From contig NC_049903.1 of assembly GCF_001411555.2 (NCBI RefSeq), positions 30,731,083 to 30,795,082 of the forward strand: 64,000 nt of DNA, written 5' to 3'. Source of the stretch: Juglans regia. Its lineage: Eukaryota > Streptophyta > Magnoliopsida > Fagales > Juglandaceae. Under the pieces are notes generated by a model. The model ran no database searches and was not told the origin of the DNA. It saw only the letters and a list, made by a program, of their open reading frames with translations. The translations under genes were made by a program, and so were the position numbers. Positions 40,101 to 49,822 of this stretch are shown here, piece by piece (positions within the stretch are counted from its first letter, which is position 1; the number at the start of each line of letters is the position of its first letter).

Positions 40101-41695
40101 CAACTAGAGCAGAAGGTGCAACCTGTGATCTAAGCAGATGATATAAACCACCTCTTACTTCACCCATCCCAATCGTTGTCCAAGAAGCTAAGTCTTGAAA
40201 AAAATAAGAGTTGGATAGGAAAATGAGACAACAAGAATTGTTTTGTGCAAGTCTTTTGGTAGAGAGTAAATTGAAATGAAATGAAGGTACACACAAAACA
40301 TGAGAAAGGGTAAGGTGTTCAGAAATTCTCACAACACCAACATGAGTGACGAGTACTGCCTCTCCATTTGGTAATTAAACTTGATAAGAAACAGTAGTAG
40401 TAATAGAAGTGAAAAGAGAGGTACAACAGATCATGTGATCTGTGGCACCTGTGTCAATTATCCAAGGTGCTGTGTGTGTGTGTGTGTTAATGAGCAAAGA
40501 GCCATACCAGAAACATGAGAAGGGTTGATATGGTGAGTAGGCAAGGAAGAAGGAGGTTGTGCAACAGCAATGGAAGCCATAGGTGTGCTGGCGACTGGCG
40601 TCATTAGAGTGTAAAAGAGCAAGAAGCTGCTGGTACTGGTCCTTAGTGAGTGCCACAGATTCATTAGAGTGAGGGTCATGATCAACATTTGGAGAAGTAG
40701 TTCCATAAGTGGCAGCTGCTGTGATATTTTTTGGTTTTCCATGTAGCTTGTGACCAGGAGGATAACCGTGTAGCTTGTAGCATTTCTCAACGTTGTGGCC
40801 AGTCATGTGACAATGTGAGCACACAGGGGCTTCAACATTTCCAATCTTAAAATAGTTCTCAAGCAAATGATCGGGAATTTCGCAAAGGGAGCAATAAGGT
40901 CTATTTCCTTTAGGACTGGTGGAATTGGAGAATTTAGTGTTATGTTTGGTGGTGAAATAAGTTGGTTTGGCCATCATGGCCATAAGATCAGAAGGTGCGG
41001 AAGTAGAAATTACTTGGTGTTGTCTTTCTTGTTGTTGAACCATAGAGAAAACATAGTTGAGGGGTGGTAATGGTTCAAGGAGCATAATTTGATCTTTGGT
41101 ATTAGAGTAGGATTCAGAGAATCCCATGAGAAATTGAATGACACAATCACGATCATAACGATCATGAAGGATTTTCAATTTCCCACAGTCACAATCGGGA
41201 AGTGGATCATAGATAGCAAGTTCATCCCATGAGCCTTTCAAGCGGCTAAAGTACAAGCTAACAGAGTCTTGGTTTTGTGATAAACCAGCCAAATCACGTT
41301 TAAGTTGGAATATACGGGGACCGTTTTGATGAGTAAATCAATCCTTGAGTTCAACCCATAAGGTTCTAGAATCATCAACCAAAGCTAAGCTAGATTTAAC
41401 GGAAGCACTTACAGAGTTTTGCAACCAAGACACCACTAAATCGTTGCAGCGCTCCCAGGCTTCAAAAAGAGGATATGAAATATCCACAGGTTTGAGAAGA
41501 GTCCCATAGATGAACCCGAGCTTATTCTTCGCACGAAGAGCTCGACTAATGGCACGCGACTAGCTGACATAGTTATTAGCGTCGAAGAGGTCAGAGACCA
41601 AAGCAGCAGCAGGATTGTCACCAGTTTCAATTTGGAATGGGTTGAATGGGTCTAAAAAATTTAGGAAACGCTAAGAAGATTTGTTCGCGTTGGTT
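37166..41695 (-). pseudogene. copia gag-pol, multiple stops and frame changes
   Basis: Gag starts near 41725 in element sense (MRTNNEETPK) with early stops, then clear gag in 41292-40375. It has a good CCHC knuckle, CSHCHMTGHNVEKC. The protease site is WIIDTGATDHMI (about 40460). Pre-integrase (VLCVPSFHFNLLSTKRLAQN) and integrase (HCDLWGP) lie in 40332-39757, and the integrase tail in 39534-39316. RT in 39240-37897 keeps YVDDILV. RNase H lies in 37836-37426 (SSAEAEYHSMA), with its end (VADILTKALP) near 37270. At least four frame interruptions and missing integrase pieces make it non-functional. Confidence 0.92.
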
Positions 41696-41740
41696 GATTT
41701 TGGAGTTTCTTCATTGTTGGTCCTCATTTGGATTGAGGGA

Positions 41741-41752
41741 GCTCTAGTACCA
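41741..41752 (-). other. Primer-binding site of the copia element
   Basis: Minus-strand TGGTACTAGAGC directly follows the 5' LTR. It differs slightly from the initiator-tRNA-Met complement TGGTATCAGAGC usual in copia. Confidence 0.85.
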
Positions 41753-42039
41753 TGTAAGTAAGGAAGGATGAAGATGAAGTCTGGAAAAGAGCAAGTATAT
41801 TCTGCTCGTGTATATTACTTGCTTGACAAAAAGCTTTACAAAAAGTTGCAATATATACAATTAACAAACGAATATTCTAACTGCCTATCTAATATAGAAA
41901 TACATGAATACCCTTTATGTACAACTCAGCAAAGCTAAAGAAATAACGTAATGCAAAGGATTCCTATAAACGACATGGCAGGTTCCATTTGGCAGCACTC
42001 ATGACTATGTTTCCTTTCCATCGTGATGGTCCTCCAATA
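41753..42039 (-). repeat. 5' LTR of the copia element
   Basis: Same length as the partner LTR and followed by the AAGTG duplication. A TATA-like block lies in the shared TGCAATATATACAATTAA region. Confidence 0.93.
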
Positions 42040-42044
42040 AAGTG

Positions 42045-42420
42045 AAACAAAGGGATCTAGTCTTCTTTTGATGACAAAAGAAAGGAAGGGATGGTTGACT
42101 AAAGGATCAAGTCTTCTTTCATTCAAATTTTGACGCAACTTCAAGTTCTACAAAGGCATCTTTCTTGTATACTATACTTATGAGTTCTAGGTTCAGGGGC
42201 TTTTACAAGTCACAGATTAGGAAAACAAGTAGATGGGGAGAGTACTAGCATACAAAGTAAGAACAGAAACAAAGCGGTTTGAAATATAGCTTGAAGATCA
42301 GTGAAACATTTACACCCAGAGCAACAACTCTTTTTATTCTTCATGCATCCCTCAAACCAATTAGATGCATGAAAAATTAGTACTGTGCTATTATTATTAT
42401 TTTTTTTAAAGTGCAAGATT
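42045..42420. other. Spacer between copia and FtsH remnants, nothing recognised
   Basis: No coding similarity was seen. It may be former intron sequence of the FtsH copy. Confidence 0.4.
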
Positions 42421-42429
42421 GAGATCCAC

Positions 42430-43190
42430 TTTACCTAGTTCTTCTTCAAAAAACCTTTGACCCTATCTATAGCTACCTCAAAATGATCAATAGGGACCTT
42501 TGCACTCTCATTCCTTGCGAAAAATCAAAGCAACTTCATTGCAAACATTTGCAATGTATGCTCTAGTAAATCCAAGAGTAAGAGCAGCAAGTCTTTGAGA
42601 GTAAAACGAAGGTTCACAATCCAATTTTAGCTTCCTCAAGTAAACTTGAAAAACCTGATTATGATCTTTGATATCAGGTTTGTCAGTTGCAGTTTGAAAA
42701 TCAAACTGGCCAGACCTCAACAGGGATTTGTCCAAAATGTCAGGCCTATTAGTGCCAGTAAGTACAACAAGTCCATATGTGGTTCCACAATCATCCATTT
42801 CTACAAAGAATTGATTGAGAGTACTTTCATGCTTAACCCCTAGGCTCAAGTGGTAAAGGCCTTGGGCTTGAAGGTATACTTTCCCAAGTCTAAGGTTCAA
42901 ATCTTCTTGGGTGCAAACAATTTATAGGAGCCATTAGACTGAGACATTTTCCCCTTAAATTAATCGAGATGCACTTGCTGAAAATTGCTTGCCAAGGATC
43001 CGTGCACTCCCAGGATTAGTGGGGATGCTGTTCTTGGACACCCGATGCCAATAAAAAAAAAGTGAGAGTACTTTCATGCTCATCATTACCACCTGAGAAA
43101 CCTCCATAGACCCTAGCCCGACCAATTGCATCAATCTCATTAATAAATATGATTAGGAATAATTCTGTTGCCACTTGAAATAATCTTTGT
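42430..43190 (-). pseudogene. FtsH (m-AAA protease) fragment, second half of the AAA domain
   Basis: Minus strand reads [88 protein letters not shown] and RLAALTLGFTRAYIANVCNE. A frame change near 42515 leads into KVPIDHFEVAIDRV. These blocks match mitochondrial FtsH3/FtsH10-type proteases. The Walker B aspartate is N (IIFINEID). The arginine-finger region RPGRFDRQ reads RSGQFDFQ. A SINE splits the fragment. The protease domain and N-terminus are absent here, so it is a pseudogene. Confidence 0.9.
42834..43062 (+). mobile_element. tRNA-derived SINE inside the FtsH fragment
   Basis: An 18-base perfect duplication TGAGAGTACTTTCATGCT lies at 42816-42833 and 43063-43080. The ~229-bp insert has an A-box-like AGGCTCAAGTGGTAAAGGC (42842-42860) and a B-box-like GGTTCAAATC (42894-42903), about 50 bases apart, as in a tRNA head. 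It ends CCAATAAAAAAAA. Without the insert, the FtsH reading HESTLNQFF joins cleanly across the duplication. Confidence 0.9.
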
Positions 43191-43193
43191 AGG

Positions 43194-43772
43194 AATCAAA
43201 TCAGCAGCCTATAATTTAGTCTCGAAATAAGACCGAAAATCAAACTCAGAGATAAAGCCAAGAAGAGATATGACAAGTAGACTTAAATTCCTAAAAGGAA
43301 AGAGATTCAGCTCTTAAAAGGAAAATGCATCACAAGGCAAGTTGGACTCAATCACTCCAAAAGAATAGATCTCTATATAATGAGGAGATCCCCCACAAAT
43401 AAGACAGACTCTCCACAAGCTCTCTACACAAAATATCTCAACAAAAGCTCCATAAGCCAAACTCCACCACACATAACGACTCCAAAGGATCTCCTCTAAA
43501 TTTTTCCATTGTATTGAGCGATATATGAGGCCATGAGAGATTGTAAAATCATCCATTATAGTAGATTTCGCTCCCAAACAATCCGTGGACGTAGGCATTA
43601 TTTCGAACCACGTAAATCCCTATGTCTTTCTATATTTATTTTTATTTAGCTTATTTATTACATATTTTATGGATGAACGCGAAGAACATTGCATCGAAGC
43701 TCGAATCATCTCGTTGGCCGGGGATGATTCTTTCCTCTCTTCTGGTCTGTTGTGCAAATTAAGACATTAACA
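43194..43772 (+). repeat. 5' LTR of the outer element
   Basis: Ends AAGACATTAACA. It starts at a position where the right copy reads TGTCAAATC and this copy AATCAAATC, so its TG is mutated or the boundary shifts by a few bases. Confidence 0.8.
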
Positions 43773-43791
43773 GTTGACGCCGTCTGTGGGA

Positions 43792-44362
43792 TTGACTAAT
43801 CTTTTGCACCGGAATTGGGATAAGGATATTCTCTGATTCACGTGATCATCTACAAAAGTTTAGATAAGTTTTTCCACTTTTTACCTTTTATTTTTTTTTA
43901 CTAACACCTGCAAAAAAGAAGAAAAGACTCCAAGGGCATGTGCAAGATGTATGGTTCGTATTGTACCTGTAAGGCATGAGCTGCACACATGACACAAACT
44001 ATGCATGTAAGGCAACCACTGTGCATGGCACACACAGTGGGCATGACAGGCACACACCACCTTGCACCAAGTGGCCTTAGTCGGCGGGCATGAGACCTCC
44101 TATACCAGGTGAAGGGAAAGGCAAGCAGCCCAGTCGAAGAACTGGACGGAGCCGTTGGTAGCTTTCCCACCTGCTTCTTGTCGCTGCAAGCTTGGAAACA
44201 ATCTGGAAAGTCCCCTCCAGCAATCTGTGAGCAAAGTGAAGCTGTCGGTGGCCACCACATGGCTATCGACACTTCTGTCAGTGATGATATGCTCCCTGAC
44301 CACGAAGGCATTGTTCGCCGCCATTCCTTGCCACCACCATCGATGTTCGACACATGAGCAGC
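43792..44362 (+). other. Leader of the outer element
   Basis: Runs from the primer-binding site to the nested insertion. Short ORFs on both strands (43901-44353, 44109-44357) overlap each other and match no family I know. It ends in the GCAGC target copy of the inner element. Confidence 0.5.
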
Positions 44363-45760
44363 TGATTGAGCTGAATTATTGCATATTTTATATATCTATA
44401 ATCCATACATTTAAATTATTTCATTATATTATTATTGGTTTTAGATTAAAAAAAAATGGTTAAGATACATAAATCCGAGTTGTGATTTAAATTGATTTAT
44501 ATCATAGTTTATACTTAATTTTATAATTTGTGATTTAATTGGGTAATAGTTTCTTCACATGCACAACACATTTTTTATATTCTATTATTCATTTTTATTT
44601 TATTTTATTTTATTTTGTTTTTACTAATTTCTATTTTATCTTAATTATTTTCTTTCCAAGCCAAGAAATGCAAAAGAAAAGTCAAAAAGACAAGTCAAAA
44701 AGGCACAAACAATCTCTTGGTGTTGGGAATTTGGACGGAAGCAACAAAACTCTTTTGGTTTTGCACGCTAGGCAACACACACGAAAAAGATAAAGATAAA
44801 GAAAGAAACACACACACGCAAGCCGCACTGAAAAAAAAAAGAAGAAAAAAAATGCAAGGGTTTTTTACTTCAATTTTGAAGATGCAAAAAAGACAAGAGT
44901 GACCGATATATCTTTTATTCTTGTTTTTTCTTGCACGCAAAACAAAAGAACACAGCGGCTTGAAGAACCTCGAGGGGTCCAAACTGTAGCTTCTCCAGCC
45001 TCTTCCACTGCTTTCTATCTTCATCTCCATCCATTTGGCTTCCTCTTTTCTTTCTCTAATCTCTATTTAATTTTAGTCTGAATTATATAGTGTATTTTTC
45101 AGATTTTTAATTTAGAATCATTTGATTTTGGATATTTTATTTTCAGTATGTTTAAGTTTGATGTAGTTATTTATCTTGCTCTTTTAAGCTTTTGTTTAAC
45201 AGTGATTAAAATTGCTATGGATTGATTCTGAGAAATTGTGATTTGAATACAAGGATGAACCCTAAAATATTGATTTTGGGGCTTTTCAATTTTCAGTTCG
45301 TATTTTGTCAATTATTTTCTAATCTAGTTTAATTCTTAGCTTAGTTTTATTAATCTCTTAGTTTCATTGCATATTAGATTGATTAAAACTTAATTAGGAC
45401 TTAAATAATTTTAGTTTTATTAATTAATTTTCTGATTAATTGAGATTGTTTAGCTTAGTTGGTTCCTTGATTGTTAATTTCAATTTGTTAGTCTTTTATA
45501 TTTCATTCTGACACTTAAAAAAATCTAAAAATATGAATTTAGTCTCTAACTAGTGCCTTTTCTATTCTCGTTGCACTCTTCCATTCATTGCACATACCAC
45601 TTCTTTTATTTTCTCTTTGTGAATATTTTCACCATTTTAAACGAGTTTGATTTTAAGTAAATTTTCTTGAGGAGACAATTTAGGAATTTATTCCTAATTA
45701 TTACGGGTCACCCTTCTGCACTTGGGATAGCCTTTGTGCTACTCATTTTTGAGTGAGTCA
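44363..45760 (+). repeat. 5' LTR of the nested element (complete, ~1.4 kb)
   Basis: TG...CA ends. The block beginning CCAAGCCAAGAAATG at 44656 is repeated in the truncated right LTR. Divergence from the right copy is about 9% over the ~150 columns compared by eye. Confidence 0.85.
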
Positions 45761-46059
45761 AATTTTTGACGTCGTTGCCGGAGAACAGTTGCTTGACGTA
45801 AATTTAGACTCGTTATTTTTATTTTTATTTTTATCTCAAATGTTTCTTTTACTGTCTTATCTTTGATTATATATTTCACTTGTCACCTACTATTCAGTTA
45901 CTTGAACCTTACTTATGCTATTTGGACTGATGTTTCATGTTATGGGTGAGAGATAATTCAAGTAGGTTGGTTAGAGTTACATCGAGCACTGAGAGTAGTA
46001 TACACAGCCTAGAGATAGATAGCTCTTCTATTTCTTCTATAGACGAAAACATTGAAATT

Positions 46060-48720
46060 GAACAAACCATGGCTACACCTGCACCACACACTCTTAGGGA
46101 TTATTTGCAGCACACTTGCACCACTACATTATCATGCATTATTTTACCTAATGATGCACCTAATTTTTCTATTAAGCATGACATGATGTCAATGATACCT
46201 TAGTTCCACGGGATAGATTCTGAGAGTCCTTATCATCACTTGACAGATTTTGAGTTGGCCTGCATTACTTTTATTAATAGAGCCACTACTGATGAATTTA
46301 TTAGACTTCGTTTATTTCCTTTCTCTTTAAAGGATAAAGTGAAGATTTGGTTTAATTCTTTGAGACCTAATTCTATCTCTAGTTGGTCTGATATGGAGCG
46401 TGAGTTCTTACAAAAAATTTTTCATTTTCAGAGAACTCAGTATTTACAAGAGCATGTCAGCTAGTTCAATCAGAAATCTGACGAGACTTTCCAGGACAGT
46501 TGGGAAATGTTTAAAGATTTGGTGAACATATGTCCACATCACAGTTTTGAATCCTGGAGGCTGGTGAATTATTTTTACACTGGTCTCACTCCAGAATATA
46601 AGCAGTTTGTTCAGACTATGTGCAATGGAGAATTTTTTAGTAAGGAACTTGATGAAGCATTGTCATTTTTTGACTATCTTGCTGAGAGCGCACAACAATG
46701 GAACACTCGAATTGATCGAATTTCATTGACATCATAGCCACTGAGGACTATTGCTGGGGGGGCAAATATGAGTTTAAGGAAGACATTGACATTCAAGCCC
46801 GAATAGCTACGTTGACTAGAAGATTAGAGGTCATGGAGCTAGAAAAAATAAAGGTTATGAAAGCAGTAGAGGCATGCTCTATATGTGCTGATTCGAACCA
46901 CAAGACCAAAGATTGTCTGATTATGCTAGTATTTTAATAGAGTGGCTCTGAGCAGATGCAATCAGCGAACTGGGTAAACAGAGCACAAAATCAGCCTTTC
47001 TCCAATACATATAATCTAGGGTGGAGGAATCACCCAAATTTCTCATGGAGGAATGATCAGCCGGCCGATCTCTGCCACCTTCTCAACAGCTATTTCATCA
47101 GGCTGCTCTTTAGCACCAGTATTAGCCATATCAGAGTTCTCAGAGCTATCCTTTTGTAGCACCTCTAGGATTTCAGCCTCATGTAGTTGCATAAAGTTCT
47201 CAACCTTATTCATCTGCGAAGAAATCTCTAGATGATAGTATGATATCGATCGCCAATACACTTCAGTAATTCATGCAGATTCAGGCCATTACAAACAATC
47301 AGAACACTCAGGCTATAAATGACTTGCGAGACACCATCAATAAAATGAGCATGACATTGAGCACTCAAGAGAGAGGAAAATTTCCAGTACAGCCTCAGTC
47401 TAATCCTCAAGTATACCAGCAACAACTACAACAGATACATAATGTCTTAGGGGATGTTATTGAGACAGCGAAGACCATTCTTACTTTGAGAAGTGGAAAT
47501 GAAGTTCCCCAACCAAAGATGACCATTGACAGATAGGTAGCTACTTCTATACCTGAAGATCTAACACATACTAATGAAGCTGAAAAAGAACCAGAGGTAG
47601 TGACACCAGAGTCGAAGAAGCCTGTGAGTGCAGATGCTAAAACTAGTAGGGGTACCAACCTGTGGTTCTCTATCCTCAAAGATTGGCAGCTGGCCAAAAA
47701 AACAAATACCACACTGAGATTTAGGAGATTTTCAAGTAAGTAAAGATTAATATTCCACTCTTGGATGCCATACAACAAGTTCCTTCATATACAAAATTTC
47801 TAAAAGACTTGTGCACAGTGAAGAGAAAGCTGAATGTAAAGAAGAAAGATTTTCTAACGGAGCAAGTCAGTGCATTGATATTGAGCGAGACTCCTTAGAA
47901 GTTCGGAGATACCGACTCTCCCAACATTTCCATTATGATTGGTGAGTCATGCATTGTGAGAGATTTACTTGATTTGAGGAGTAGTGTGAACTTGCTACCA
48001 TTCTTAGTGTATGAGCAATTGAGATTGAGAGAGCTAAAAAAGACCTCTATCATGCTACAGTTGGCTGACAGATCAGTTAAGGTGCCGAGGGGTATTAGTG
48101 AGGATGTGTTGGTCCAGGTGGACAAATTTTACTACCCAGTGGATTTTGTAATTCTTGATATGCAGCAGCCAGCCTCCATTATTTATCAAGCTCCGGTGAT
48201 CCTTGGAAGACCATTTCTACTTACATCAAATGCTTTGATTAATTACAGAAGTGGAGTTTTGAAATTTACTTTTGGAAACATGGCACTTGAGTTGAACGTT
48301 TTCAATGCTTACACGATGCTGGCACATTTTGATGACACAAATAATTTGAATGTTGTAGAGAGTTTGACACCAACAAAATTTATTTGCTCAACTTTTCATT
48401 TCTCTAATGATGTTTCTATTTTTCAGACACATGAATTTTTACTTGATGAAAGAATTGACTATGTTGATGAAAATGTCCTTGATTTTTGGACTGTTTTGCA
48501 GATTCTTCTTTACCACTTGAAGTACAATTTGCAGGCACAAGATGTCAACCACAGTTTGAAACTCTACTACCACCAGACATACTTAAATCTTCAGAGGAAG
48601 AAGTTCCCCTGTTGGAACTGAAAGCACTTCCTCAAGATTTAAAGTATGTTTTTCTTAGTCCTGAAGAAGATATTTTTCCTGTGGTGATTTCCTTGAAGTT
48701 AAATCAGAATGATAAAACCC
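46060..48720 (+). pseudogene. Nested element gag-protease remnant
   Basis: Gag blocks: LRDYLQHTCTTTLSC, DSESPYHHLTDFE, FPFSLKDKVKIWFNSL, DSWEMFKDLVNICPHH. A knuckle-like ACSICADSNHKTKDC lies near 46875. The linker is ITNNQNTQAINDLRDTINKM. The protease-like segment 47935-48620 keeps DLRSSVNLLPFLVYEQL (usual DLGSS) and VILGRPFLLTS. In-frame stops occur at 46201, 46462, 46735, 46936, 47154 and 47534. The order and wording fit Tat/Athila gag-protease. No RT or integrase follows. Confidence 0.88.
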
Positions 48721-48723
48721 AAG

Positions 48724-49817
48724 CCAAGCCAAGAAATGCAAAAGAAAAGTCAAAAAGGCAAGTCAAAAAGGTACCAACAATCTCTTGGTGTTGGAAATTT
48801 GGACGGAAGCAACACAAAGCTCTTTTGGTTTTGCATACTGGGCAACACACACGGAAAAAAGAAGAAGAAAGAAACACACCCACGCAATCCGCACCGAAAA
48901 AAAAAAAGAAAAAAAAGGCAAGGGTTTTTTTATTTCGGTTTTGAAGATCCAAAAAAGACACGAGGGATCGATATATATTTTCTTCTTGTTTTTTCTTGGA
49001 CGCAAAATGAAAGAACACTTAGGCTTGAAGAACCTCGAGGGGTCCAAACTGCAGCTTCTCCAGCCTCCTCCACTGCTTTCCATCTTTATCTCCATCCATT
49101 TGGCTTCTTCTTTTCTTGCCCTAATCTCTATTTAATTTTAGTCTGAATTTTATAGTATATTTTTGAGATTTTTAATTTAGAAATCATTTGATTTTAGATA
49201 TTTTATTTTCAGAATGTTTAAGTTTGATGTAGTTATTTTTTTTGCTCCTTTAAATTTTCGTTTAATAGTGATTACAATTGCTATGATTGATTTTGAGAAA
49301 TTGTGATTTGAATACAATGATGAACCATAGAGTATTGATTTTGTGACTTTTCAGTTTTCAGTTTGTATTTTGTCAATTACTTTCTAATCTAGTTTAATTC
49401 TTAGCTTAGTTTTATTAATCTCTTAGTTCTATTGCATATTAGATTGATTAAAACTTAATTAGGACTTAAATAATTTCAATTTTATTAATTAATTTTCTGA
49501 TTAATTGAGATTGTTTAGCTTAGTTGATTCCTTAATTGTTGATTTCAATTTGTTAGTCTTTTACATTTCATTCCTACACTCAAAAAAATCTAAAAATATA
49601 AATCTAATCAATGACTAGTGCCTTTTTTTTTTTTTTAATTCCCGTTATACTCTTCTATTCATTGCGCATACCACCACTTTTATTTTCTCCATTTTAAATG
49701 AGTTTGATTTTAAGTAACTTTCATTGAGGAGACGATCTAGTAATTTATTCATAATTATTACGTGATACCCTCTTGCACTTGAGATAGCCTTTGTGCTACT
49801 CACTTTTTAGTGAGTCA
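48724..49817 (+). repeat. 3' LTR of the nested element, 5'-truncated
   Basis: Corresponds to 44656-45760 of the left LTR. The two share TCTCTTGGTGTTGG, TTAGTCTGAATT, GAGATTGTTTAGCTTAGTTG and GATAGCCTTTGTGCTACTCA. The ORFs in 48700-49150 are LTR sequence, not genes. Confidence 0.85.
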
Positions 49818-49822
49818 GCAGC

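Larger units (their letters stand above)
36879..42039 (-). mobile_element. Complete Ty1/copia retrotransposon (structurally full, coding decayed)
   Basis: Two 287-bp LTRs (36879-37165, 41753-42039) enclose about 4.6 kb. A 5-bp duplication AAGTG flanks them at 36874-36878 and 42040-42044. On the minus strand the order is LTR, primer-binding site, gag, protease, integrase, RT, RNase H, polypurine tract (rc of CCCCCCTGC at 37166), LTR, as expected for copia. The LTRs differ at about 16 of 287 positions by eye (about 5-6%), indicating a fairly old insertion. Element sense is minus. Confidence 0.95.
44363..49817 (+). mobile_element. Nested gypsy (Tat/Athila-like) element with an internal deletion
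   Basis: A GCAGC duplication flanks it at 44358-44362 and 49818-49822. The left LTR is complete (44363-45760, TGATTGAGC to GAGTGAGTCA). It is followed by TTTGACGTCGTTGCCGGAGA, the Athila/Tat-type primer-binding region with a G-to-A change. Gag and protease follow, but RT, RNase H and integrase are missing. At about 48720 the polyprotein (LKYVFLSPEEDIFPVVI) runs straight into the middle of the right LTR. The right LTR lacks about its first 290 bp. One deletion with microhomology (CCAAGCC) explains both losses. Confidence 0.88.

Noticed and set aside
41727..41746. A genuine MIR159 gene
   Set aside because: The match lies inside a copia leader and no fold-back partner for a precursor was seen nearby, so it is reported only as a possible target or chance match.
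44695..45081. Overlapping ORFs on both strands, repeated at 48704-49146
   Set aside because: They are the two LTR copies of the nested gypsy element; frames on both strands are by-products of the repeat.
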